Assembly (NCBI RefSeq): GCF_000242595.2
Contig: NC_017098.1
Location: 806,001 to 870,000 of the forward strand
Length of the DNA stretch: 64,000 nucleotides
Source: Spirochaeta africana DSM 8902
GTDB taxonomy: Bacteria; Spirochaetota; Spirochaetia; DSM-27196; DSM-8902
Direction: 5' to 3'
Positions 35,377 to 42,298 of this stretch are shown piece by piece (within the stretch, counting starts at the first letter, position 1; the number at the start of each line of letters is the position of its first letter). A program made the position numbers and the translations under genes. The notes beneath the pieces were generated by a model that was not told where the DNA came from, did no database searches, and was given only the letters and a program-made list of their open reading frames with translations.

Positions 35377-36585
35377 TTATGGGCTCCGCAGCTCCAGAAC
35401 ACTGAAACCACTGCGCCGCGCCAGCTCGGCCACCTGCCAGCCATCGCGGCGCAGCACCCCAGCGTATCCGAGTGAAGTGTTGGCCACCACCAGCACCAGC
35501 CCGTTGTCTGTCAGCAGCCGGCGGGCATCCTGCAGCAGCCGCTGTGCCAGCCGCCGGTTTACCGCCCCCTGCTCATGGAACGGCGGGTTGCACAGCATCA
35601 GATCGTAGCTGTCGGAAAGCCGCATATCGCCGCCATCCATCTGCAGTACCTGCGCAGTCGCCAGGCTCTGGTAGCCAGGATTGGCAGCCGCGGTTGCGGC
35701 CAGGCTGGCCGCCGCTGATTTTACCGCCAGGTACGACTCATCAATCGCGGTTATCCGGGCCCTCGGCCAGGCCAGCCCGGCCGCTGCCGAAAGCAGACCG
35801 TTCCCGCAGCCGATATCCAGGATCGCTGGCGGTGCCCCGGGTGCCGATGTCGACACCCCGGCAGCACCTTGACGGATCAGCAGCTCTGCCAGCAGGCGGG
35901 ACCCCACATCCAGCTGTCGACGGGCGAAGGTATTGGGCAGCTTGACCAGGCGCACCCCTTCCCATGATTCCTGCTCGGCACATGCCAGTGCCGCCGGCGG
36001 GGCTTCTTCCGGCAGCCGGTCGATCCCCAGCTCGATTACCCGGGCCTTTTTCACCGCCCGCCCGGCATCACCATCGGAAAACAGCTGCCCGCACAGCTCG
36101 TAGACCGCGCGCGGGACTGCCCGGGACATCCCTCCCAGCAGCAGCCGGCTGTCCGGATGCATCCGGGCCCGCAGCTGACGCAGCAGATATTCCAGATAGG
36201 CCAGCTGCTTTGGCATCTTCAGCAGGATGGTGTCGTACCGCCGCTCGGCGACCGTACCGGGGGCCGTTTCGGCTGCCTGCTCCAGCGCCACCCGGCGAAT
36301 CCCGGCCGGTTCCAGCCCGTTCAGCCGCAGGTTGCCGGTTAGCGCCGTTGCTGCCAGCAGGGAGTCATGGTGCCAGTCCGGCTGCAGCCCCTGCAGGGCG
36401 CACCCCAGCGCCCCGAAGTTGTCATGCACAATCAGGACCCGCCCGATCTCTGCTGTTCCGGTTGCGGCCAGCCGCTGCAGCAGCAGCTCGTCGGCTGCAT
36501 CCCAGGCCCGCAGGGTAGGGTTGCCGGTATCCGGATAGCGCTGCAGCTGCAGGGTGCCTTGGGGAAACTCAGCCGACTGTGTCAT
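35377..36585 (-). CDS. rlmG: RlmG/RsmC-type rRNA guanine-N2 methyltransferase
   Basis: A 402-residue protein with the duplicated architecture of RlmG/RsmC. The N-terminal pseudo-methylase (1-200) carries VLIVHDNFGALGCALQG and LLKMPKQLAYLEYLLRQL. The C-terminal SAM domain has ILDIGCGNGLLS for SAM binding and catalytic NPPFHEQ. The KMPKQL stretch favours RlmG (23S G1835) over RsmC (16S G1207). Its ATG overlaps the stop of the metallo-hydrolase as ATGA. The C-terminus (GFSVLELRSP) is close to the usual end. A contribution to ribosome maturation is expected; the exact target base is inferred. Confidence 0.75.
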   Translation of the reverse strand: MTQSAEFPQGTLQLQRYPDTGNPTLRAWDAADELLLQRLAATGTAEIGRVLIVHDNFGALGCALQGLQPDWHHDSLLAATALTGNLRLNGLEPAGIRRVALEQAAETAPGTVAERRYDTILLKMPKQLAYLEYLLRQLRARMHPDSRLLLGGMSRAVPRAVYELCGQLFSDGDAGRAVKKARVIELGIDRLPEEAPPAALACAEQESWEGVRLVKLPNTFARRQLDVGSRLLAELLIRQGAAGVSTSAPGAPPAILDIGCGNGLLSAAAGLAWPRARITAIDESYLAVKSAAASLAATAAANPGYQSLATAQVLQMDGGDMRLSDSYDLMLCNPPFHEQGAVNRRLAQRLLQDARRLLTDNGLVLVVANTSLGYAGVLRRDGWQVAELARRSGFSVLELRSP

Positions 36586-37445
36586 GGTGCAGCTTCCCGC
36601 TCGGTAACAATCGATGTCTCCTGACCATCGCTGTGCAGCACAATGGTGCCATGGGTATCGGTACCCAGGATACGTGCAGACGTCAGTTCGCGGACCCGCG
36701 TAATCACCTCCGGATGCGGATGCCCGTAGCGATTATCCTGCCCGGCCTGATACACCACTATCTCCGGCTCCACTGCCTGCAGCAGCTGCGGTGAGCTGGA
36801 GGTGCGTGAGCCATGGTGCCCCAGCTGCAGCACCGTTACCGGCTGCAGCAGCCCGGCATCCGCCAGCTCCAGCTCGGTGGCGATCTCGGCATCCCCGGTC
36901 AGCAGTACCCGGAAATCCCGGAACTCGGCCAGCACCACGATGTTCTGGTCATGCAGGTGTCCGGCGTAGTCCGCCGCCGACCCGGTTGGGTGCAGCACCG
37001 TCAGCCGCAGTTCACCAAGTTCCACCGACTCTCCCCGCGACGGCTCATGATACCCCGTCTGTGCATCCAGAACCGCATCCACAAACCGCTCGAAGGTCAG
37101 GGTCGTGTGTGTTTGCCCGTTGTACCATACCTGTTCCACCGGCACCGCCTGCAGTACCGCCGGAAACCCGCCGATATGGTCGGCATGCCCGTGGCTGGCG
37201 ATCGCCAGATCCACCCGGGTAATCCCGGCGGCCAGCAGATACTCCGCCATGTCCCCATACTGCCCCGCATCAAACAGAACCACCGCCTCGGCCGTCTCCA
37301 GAACCATCCCGCCGCCCTGGCCAACATCCACCACATGCAGCCGCAGCCCTCCGGCGGCCGCCGCCAGCGGCAGCACACCCAGCAGCAGCACCGCCAGCAA
37401 TACCGCCCGACACACACGCATCCTTTTACCCATAGTCAGCCTCAT
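36582..37445 (-). CDS. Secreted metallo-beta-lactamase-fold hydrolase (ComEC C-terminal domain-like)
   Basis: A 287-residue exported protein. A signal peptide of about 31 residues ends at AAAAG. The MBL fold follows: HVVDVGQGGGMVLETAEAVVLFDAG, the metal motif SHGHADHIGG (~83-92), LLTGDAE, and LQLGHHGSRTSSS. This matches the soluble proteins related to the ComEC/Rec2 catalytic domain rather than a lactamase. The ATG overlaps the stop of the DUF3006 gene as ATGA, and its own stop overlaps the methyltransferase start, so the three genes are one translational unit. A periplasmic nuclease or phosphodiesterase role is inferred from the ComEC relationship. Confidence 0.78.
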   Translation of the reverse strand: MRLTMGKRMRVCRAVLLAVLLLGVLPLAAAAGGLRLHVVDVGQGGGMVLETAEAVVLFDAGQYGDMAEYLLAAGITRVDLAIASHGHADHIGGFPAVLQAVPVEQVWYNGQTHTTLTFERFVDAVLDAQTGYHEPSRGESVELGELRLTVLHPTGSAADYAGHLHDQNIVVLAEFRDFRVLLTGDAEIATELELADAGLLQPVTVLQLGHHGSRTSSSPQLLQAVEPEIVVYQAGQDNRYGHPHPEVITRVRELTSARILGTDTHGTIVLHSDGQETSIVTEREAAP

Positions 37446-37708
37446 CGTTCCTCTCGCAACCGGTTCAGTTTGGCACGAATCCGCCGTGCCGCCGCAGCGG
37501 TCGCCTCCCGATCAACAACCAGCTCGGGAATCCAGTCCGGCCCCGTCTGTGCATCAGCTTTCACTACCGTCTCCACAGTCGCCAGCACATCGCCCTCGCG
37601 GCAGCCAGCCGGCAGCCGCTGCAGCGGCAACTCGGTCCAGCCGCCGTCCGCCAGCTCCAGTCGCGCCACCCCGTCGTGGATCGCATCGATTATCGCAAAC
37701 CGCTTCAT
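37442..37708 (-). CDS. DUF3006-like small protein
   Basis: An 88-residue protein, MKRFAIIDAIHDGVARLEL then LPLQRLPAGCREGDVLATVE, with a basic helical C-terminus (RRIRAKLNRLREER). This is the layout of DUF3006 proteins: a small beta-barrel plus helix often encoded next to secreted ComEC-like MBL hydrolases, as here. I took ATG 37708, where the recognisable domain begins; the longer reading to 37834 adds an unlikely N-terminus overlapping the MCP promoter. First gene of the three-gene cluster. Confidence 0.7.
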   Translation of the reverse strand: MKRFAIIDAIHDGVARLELADGGWTELPLQRLPAGCREGDVLATVETVVKADAQTGPDWIPELVVDREATAAAARRIRAKLNRLREER

Positions 37709-37788
37709 GGTGAAAGTGTAGCCTGAATCAGCTGTGCTGGTAAAATGATACCCGCGCATGTTTATGCCAAAAGCTCTGTGTGCATGTA

Positions 37789-37816
37789 TTGCCCTGAACC
37801 GGTAAATCGTTATACT
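37789..37816 (+). promoter_or_regulatory. Leaderless-type promoter of the MCP gene
   Basis: TTGCCC (37789-37794), 16-nt spacer, TATACT (37811-37816), 7 nt, then ATG 37824. Confidence 0.55.
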
Positions 37817-37823
37817 TGCATAT

Positions 37824-39446
37824 ATGAATTTCATAAATAAATTGCGGGTAGTATATCAGGACAGCAGTGTAGTGATACGCAATCAGGTGCCAGGTCTGTT
37901 TTTTTCCCTGGTGATTTTGCTGTCACTGCTCCCGGTGTTGCTGGTAAACGAGCTCATTCAGGGGGACTATCTGGAGTTTGCCCTCGAGTTCACAATCTTT
38001 CTGCTGATAGGCGTAGCATTATTCCAGCTGTTTCGCGGCAAATACCGCTCTGCGGTTACCATTCCGATTATCACCTCAATCCTTGCCGCTACTGCACTGG
38101 CGTTAGTATTAACCCCGCAATCCTCCTTTCAGGTATATCAGGTCAGCCTGTACATGACCGTACCGCTGGTGTTGACCGTGACCATCAGTGATAGCACCTG
38201 GTATCCGGCCGGGGTGGCCGTGTCCGGTGTGGTGGTAATACTGCTGATAGCGTTTACCCGTATACGCCCGGTACTTGACGGGGTAGAGGCAGAGGCGTTT
38301 CTGGAGCGCACCGTTGTCCCGATTGCACTGTACGGTATGGCGTCGCTGTTGTCCCTGCGGATATCATACGGGAATATCCGCTCCCTCCAGCGAACCGAGG
38401 CTGAACATCAGCATGGGCTGGAAACAATTGCCAAAATTGCCGCGATTGTGCAGCGCAGCGATGAGAATTTGAATGCAGCCCGTTTACTGGAGAACGATTT
38501 CCAGACGATTCTTGCCGGCGCCGAGCGTATCGCCACCGCAGTACACGCGCTGGACGATGATGCCGGAACGCTCCAGGAAGGAATGTCCGGTGCGAATCAG
38601 GCAATCAATACCACCAATAACCTGGTGGAACAGTTCCATCATCAGGTCGATGAGCAGAACAGTGTAGTGCTGGAGGCTACCGCCTCGGTAAACCAGATGT
38701 CGGCATCGCTCGACAATGTTGCCGACATCACCTCTCGTAAGCATACCACAGCGGAAAAGCTGCTTGTCGAGGCCGAGCAGGGGCTGCGTACAATGGATGA
38801 TAACAATCAGGCAGTCCAGGACATGGTAAAACTGGCCAACCAGTTGCTGGAAATCAACACGATTATCTCCGGGATCGCTGAGCAAACCAACATCCTGTCC
38901 ATGAACGCAGCCATCGAGGCAGCTCATGCCGGCGAGGCCGGAAGAGGTTTTTCCGTGGTTGCGGAGGAGATCCGTAAACTCGCTACCTCTACCAGCGAGA
39001 ATTCCAGAATAATCGCCGAAAGTATCAAGCAGCTTTCAAGCGGCATGGAAATCTCCCAGCGCAGTGCTGCTGCCATGCAGCACAGCTTTACCGCGGTGGT
39101 GAAGGAAATACGCGAGATATCGGCGGCCTTCAGTGAAATTACCAACTCAACCGCGGAATTATCCCAAGGCGGTCGGGAGATTCTTTCCGCAATGCAGATC
39201 CTGCAGAACAGTTCAACTGTTATTCATGACGGCAGCACCAACATCAGTACCGAGCAGCAGAACGCCTTGCAGCAGTTCCGGCATGTGGAATCCTTTGTCG
39301 GGCAGATAGGGGAGGCCTCTCAACGTATTCAGCAGGCACTGCAATCAATTACTGAGGCCTTGGAAAGTCAGCGTGTGCTGGTCTCGCAGTCAACCCGAAA
39401 AAGCGGGGAGCTGTTTTCTGCGGTGTCACAACTTGCCGCACAATAA
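37824..39446 (+). CDS. Methyl-accepting chemotaxis protein with membrane-embedded sensor
   Basis: A 540-residue transducer. About six membrane helices occupy residues ~22-195 with short loops and no periplasmic ligand domain, and no HAMP is evident. The cytoplasmic region is a long coiled coil with the hairpin tip [37 protein letters not shown], split here for length: [20 protein letters not shown] then [17 protein letters not shown]. That is the CheA/CheW contact. Gln/Glu-rich helices flank it as methylation sites. No C-terminal CheR-tether pentapeptide. The start is defined by the leaderless promoter. It likely reports a membrane or intracellular signal. Confidence 0.92.
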   Translation: MNFINKLRVVYQDSSVVIRNQVPGLFFSLVILLSLLPVLLVNELIQGDYLEFALEFTIFLLIGVALFQLFRGKYRSAVTIPIITSILAATALALVLTPQSSFQVYQVSLYMTVPLVLTVTISDSTWYPAGVAVSGVVVILLIAFTRIRPVLDGVEAEAFLERTVVPIALYGMASLLSLRISYGNIRSLQRTEAEHQHGLETIAKIAAIVQRSDENLNAARLLENDFQTILAGAERIATAVHALDDDAGTLQEGMSGANQAINTTNNLVEQFHHQVDEQNSVVLEATASVNQMSASLDNVADITSRKHTTAEKLLVEAEQGLRTMDDNNQAVQDMVKLANQLLEINTIISGIAEQTNILSMNAAIEAAHAGEAGRGFSVVAEEIRKLATSTSENSRIIAESIKQLSSGMEISQRSAAAMQHSFTAVVKEIREISAAFSEITNSTAELSQGGREILSAMQILQNSSTVIHDGSTNISTEQQNALQQFRHVESFVGQIGEASQRIQQALQSITEALESQRVLVSQSTRKSGELFSAVSQLAAQ

Positions 39447-39473
39447 GCACTGCTGATTTGCTACAGCCTGTTG

Positions 39474-39501
39474 TTGCACCGGTACAGAAAATACCTAGAC
39501 T
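39474..39501 (+). promoter_or_regulatory. Leaderless-type promoter of the GGDEF/EAL gene
   Basis: TTGCAC (39474-39479), 16-nt spacer, TAGACT (39496-39501), 6 nt, then ATG 39508. Confidence 0.55.
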
Positions 39502-39507
39502 TGGGGT

Positions 39508-41391
39508 ATGGGTATACGGCAATGTGCACGTACACTGCTGCATTTTCTCTTTGACTATCGACCGGAGTACCATCTTGAGCCCACCCAGGCTAAGGTCAGT
39601 CTGATTGCCATGTACACCATCGGGTTGGCCGGCATGATTGCAGCCCCGTTCAATGCAGTTTACGATTACCGCCAGGGACCCGGACTGATCTTTCTTACGC
39701 ATGCAATCTTTCTGGCGCTGCTGATTACCGGCATCATAGTATTCTGGATGACCCGGTACCTGCGTGTGTTCCGACTGATCTATGTAGGAGCGATGATCAG
39801 CCTGGTAACCGGCATAGCATTCTCCGGTGCTGGCAGCTCCGGAACCGGTTTTTTTTATCTCATTGCCGGATATGGCGTACTGTATTATGTGCTTGGGCTA
39901 CGAGGCGGGATTATCTTTCCCGTGCTGGTGCTGGGCGCCGCAGTTCTGATTTACCGTGCCGGATGGTATCCTCCCGACTCGCTGCTCCATCTGTCCCGGT
40001 TCTCCCGGAACTATCTGCTGATAAATTTCGTGGCCAGTACCTTCGGTGTCTTCTCGGTTATATATCAGCATGTCATGTACAGTCACCTGTTCCGCACTGC
40101 CTATACTGATCACCTCACCGGTATACCAAATCGAGCCCGACTCGAGATCGAGCTGCAACAGCGCATGATGGCTCCGGAACGACTGCATGCGTTCAGTCTG
40201 GTTGGCATAAAATTGAGGCATCTCTCCAAGATCAACGCCTTCCATGGCAGTGACGTCGGTGATGCCGTGCTCATTGAGACAACCCGGAGAATACGTGAAC
40301 AGTGCCAGGATAATGACCTGGTGGTACGTTATTCCGGCACCTTGTTTGTAGTGCTGACCCCTGACATTGACTCAACAAGCCTCCAATCCGGAATCCGACA
40401 CGTTCTTGGCAGTATTCAGCGGCTGCAGGTACAGCACGGGGTACGCCTCGAGATCACCGCGCAGGTTGCTATTACACGTTACCCCGAAGACTCACTTGTC
40501 GCTGATCAGTTGATTTCCAACCTGACCGAAACCCTCTCGCGTAATCCTCGTACCCAGATACTGTTTTTTGATCAAGGGCGGCATCTTGAAGAGCAGCGCA
40601 GGTTTGCCATGGCCCAGGAGCTGCGTCAGGCACTTATTCGAGATGAACTCCATCTGGTGTATCATCCCAAGGTGCGGATGCACGACGGGGTTGCCTGCGG
40701 CTGCGAGGTGCTGTTGCGATGGCGCAGCAGCACCCTTGGCACGGTGCCGCCGGAAGTCTTTATCCCCCTGGCCGAAGAGGTCGGGCTTATCGAGGATATA
40801 ACTGCATGGATTCTACATCAGGTTCTGAAAGCCTGCCACGAGCTGCACCCTGAGCTCGTTCGCTCTGTCTGTCCACACAGATTTGCTATTAATCTCTCAC
40901 CGCTGGATTTGACTCATCCGGAATTCCAACAGCGCCTGAGTGATATCGCCCGTGATCATCCGCAGTGCATGCCCATGCTGGAGTTTGAAATAACCGAAGG
41001 AATAATGATGGACGATAATCCCGTGCTGCAGCAAAACCTGGATGCCCTGCATGAAGCAGGATGCCGCATTGCCATTGATGATTTCGGTACCGGATACTCC
41101 AACCTGGGGTATCTGCATCGCATACGTGCCCAGAATCTGAAGATCGACCGCAGCTTTGTGTGTACCCTGAATGAAACCAATCAGCACTCCCCGATAGTCG
41201 AAGCAATCCTGGCAATGGCGCGCTCCCTGCAACTGGACATCACCGCCGAGGGTGTCGAGACCCCCTTTCAGCACGATTTCCTTATCCAGCGCGGCTGCAC
41301 CTATGCCCAGGGCTGGCTGTACAGCAAACCCTTGCAGCTGACCGACTACAAAGCCTGGCTTACCCGCAACCCGAACAACCTCCGTTCTTGA
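39508..41391 (+). CDS. Membrane GGDEF/EAL protein, probable c-di-GMP phosphodiesterase
   Basis: A 627-residue protein. About six hydrophobic helices occupy ~30-195. A GGDEF domain (~200-360) has DHLTGIPNRARLE, but the active loop reads YSGTLFVVL in place of GGDEF, so no cyclase activity is expected. An EAL domain (~370-620) shows EVLLRWRS, EFEITEG, DDFGTGYSNLGYL, KIDRSFV and EGVET, the metal and catalytic set of active phosphodiesterases. The degenerate GGDEF may serve as a GTP sensor, as known for other tandem proteins. The stop codon lies inside the -35 box of the tRNA promoter. Confidence 0.9.
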   Translation: MGIRQCARTLLHFLFDYRPEYHLEPTQAKVSLIAMYTIGLAGMIAAPFNAVYDYRQGPGLIFLTHAIFLALLITGIIVFWMTRYLRVFRLIYVGAMISLVTGIAFSGAGSSGTGFFYLIAGYGVLYYVLGLRGGIIFPVLVLGAAVLIYRAGWYPPDSLLHLSRFSRNYLLINFVASTFGVFSVIYQHVMYSHLFRTAYTDHLTGIPNRARLEIELQQRMMAPERLHAFSLVGIKLRHLSKINAFHGSDVGDAVLIETTRRIREQCQDNDLVVRYSGTLFVVLTPDIDSTSLQSGIRHVLGSIQRLQVQHGVRLEITAQVAITRYPEDSLVADQLISNLTETLSRNPRTQILFFDQGRHLEEQRRFAMAQELRQALIRDELHLVYHPKVRMHDGVACGCEVLLRWRSSTLGTVPPEVFIPLAEEVGLIEDITAWILHQVLKACHELHPELVRSVCPHRFAINLSPLDLTHPEFQQRLSDIARDHPQCMPMLEFEITEGIMMDDNPVLQQNLDALHEAGCRIAIDDFGTGYSNLGYLHRIRAQNLKIDRSFVCTLNETNQHSPIVEAILAMARSLQLDITAEGVETPFQHDFLIQRGCTYAQGWLYSKPLQLTDYKAWLTRNPNNLRS

Positions 41392-41416
41392 CACCACCAC
41401 CAGCTCATGCTACATT
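41388..41416 (+). promoter_or_regulatory. Promoter of tRNA-Pro
   Basis: TTGACA (41388-41393), 17-nt spacer, TACATT (41411-41416), about 37 nt upstream of the mature tRNA. The -35 box overlaps the stop codon of the EAL gene. Confidence 0.7.
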
Positions 41417-41452
41417 CCAAACCTGTTTACGGCTCTACCAGCCGCAGCAGAA

Positions 41453-41525
41453 CGGGCTGTAGCGCAGCGGTTAGCGTACAAGTCTGGGGGACTTGGGGTC
41501 GGCGGTTCGAATCCGCCCAGCCCGA
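41453..41525 (+). tRNA. tRNA-Pro (anticodon GGG)
   Basis: A 73-nt cloverleaf: acceptor CGGGCTG/CAGCCCG with discriminator A, D-arm GCGC/GCGT, anticodon stem CAAGT/ACTTG with loop CTGGGGG (anticodon GGG), T-arm GGCGG-TTCGAAT-CCGCC. The 3' CCA is not encoded. It is followed directly by an intrinsic terminator. Confidence 0.95.
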
Positions 41526-41526
41526 T

Positions 41527-41567
41527 AAAAGCGTCATGAAGGGTAATCCCTTCGTGGCGCTTTTTTT
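41527..41567 (+). terminator. Intrinsic terminator of tRNA-Pro
   Basis: A 16-bp near-perfect stem starting AAAGCGTCATGAAGGG, loop TAAT, followed by seven T residues. Confidence 0.9.
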
Positions 41568-41579
41568 GTGGTTGAGCGA

Positions 41580-41699
41580 GCGGATTCGATCCGGAGCTGC
41601 GGCGCGAATACCTGGAGCGCACACCGGCAGGACGCCGGTGTAGCAGCGCAGGCGGGTCGTCGGAGCCGGCAGGACGCCGGCGACATAGACCGAATCCGC
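41580..41699. other. Folded non-coding element with two AGGAC-loop hairpins
   Basis: GCGGATTCG (41580-41588) and CGAATCCGC (41691-41699) close the element. Inside are two hairpins sharing the 15-nt core CCGGCAGGACGCCGG: ACACCGGC/GCCGGTGT (41621-41641) and GCCGGC/GCCGGC (41665-41681). The right closing arm is also part of the duplicated tRNA 3' end. No reading frame with coding features is present. Confidence 0.55.
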
Positions 41700-41708
41700 C
41701 CAGCCCGA
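41691..41708 (+). repeat. 18-bp duplicate of the tRNA-Pro 3' end (att-like)
   Basis: CGAATCCGCCCAGCCCGA at 41691-41708 repeats 41508-41525, the T-arm and acceptor 3' half of tRNA-Pro. Such a copy is expected at an attachment site of a tRNA-integrating element, or as the stump of a second tRNA gene because its own terminator follows. Confidence 0.7.
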
Positions 41709-41709
41709 C

Positions 41710-41748
41710 GAAAACAAGCCGATCGGGTTTATCCCGGTCGGCTTTTGT
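41710..41748 (+). terminator. Intrinsic terminator after the tRNA 3' stump
   Basis: AAAACAAGCCGATCGGG pairs with CCCGGTCGGCTTTTGTT around loop TTTAT, giving a long stem ending in T-rich sequence. Confidence 0.75.
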
Positions 41749-41758
41749 TATTCAGAGA

Positions 41759-41838
41759 CGGGCTGGGGCTCCCCAGCGGTTTCGCCAGAAACCGCGAGGG
41801 CGGCAGGGATTCTGCAGGAATCCCGGGAGCCTAGCCCG
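41759..41838. other. Three-way-junction non-coding element
   Basis: The outer stem CGGGCT/AGCCCG continues as GGCTCCC/GGGAGCC (41759-41773 with 41825-41838). It encloses hairpins GCGGTTTC/GAAACCGC (41776-41795) and GGGATTC/GAATCCC (41806-41824). All arms are perfect apart from a small bulge. It has the same topology as the element at 41580-41699 but a different sequence. Confidence 0.5.
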
Positions 41839-41875
41839 AAAAGGTTAAATCTTTTCCGTATAAGTGGTTATACTT

Positions 41876-42298
41876 ATGCGAGACCGTGATTTTTTATACC
41901 CGTTCGCCTTAGTGCAAACACTTGTGCCCGACTTGGGGTCACAGAGGTACAATATACGCCATAGAGTAACCTTTACCCTGTTAAAGAAAACCGTGCCATC
42001 CAGGAAGAAAATCTATTATTACACCGTCTACGATCAGTTTAATCGGCGCAGGCAGTATTCTACCGGAGCTACCACTAAAGCTGATGCAATGACCTACGAT
42101 GTACGTAAATTCTCTCGTGGAGACCTGAAGCCGGTTCTTACCCGCAAGATCGGTACCTTTGCAGAGAATTACTTCTATTGTGCAAACGAAATCCATTGGC
42201 CCTGTTTGACTTTGTATATTGGAATAACGATAATGAGCAATAAATCAGCAAGAGGATCGGAACTGTTTCCTCCTGTACGGGTAAATGCGCATGTATAA
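41876..42298 (+). pseudogene. Truncated tyrosine recombinase (integrase) N-terminus
   Basis: The central part, FTLLKKTVPSRKKIYYYTVYD followed by QFNRRRQYSTGATTKADAM and KIGTFAENYFY, resembles the arm-binding and core-binding start of phage-type integrases (basic residues, YYYTVYD, a STG-x-T-x-AxA pattern, then TFAExYF). The catalytic domain with its Arg, His and Tyr is missing. After about residue 107 the sequence no longer looks like the family, and the frame runs into the start of the hybrid kinase gene. It sits about 350 bp downstream of the tRNA-Pro gene and its duplicated 3' end, the usual place for an integrase. The true start is uncertain, since ATG 41876 lies right after a TATACT box. 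Confidence 0.55.

Noticed and set aside
39508-41391. Active diguanylate cyclase in the GGDEF/EAL protein
   Set aside because: The GGDEF loop reads YSGTLF; only the EAL half keeps its catalytic residues.
41825-41860. GTTAAAT next to a folded element as an integron attC core site
   Set aside because: It matches GTTRRRY, but the partner RYYYAAC is not found at the other arm and no integron integrase is present.
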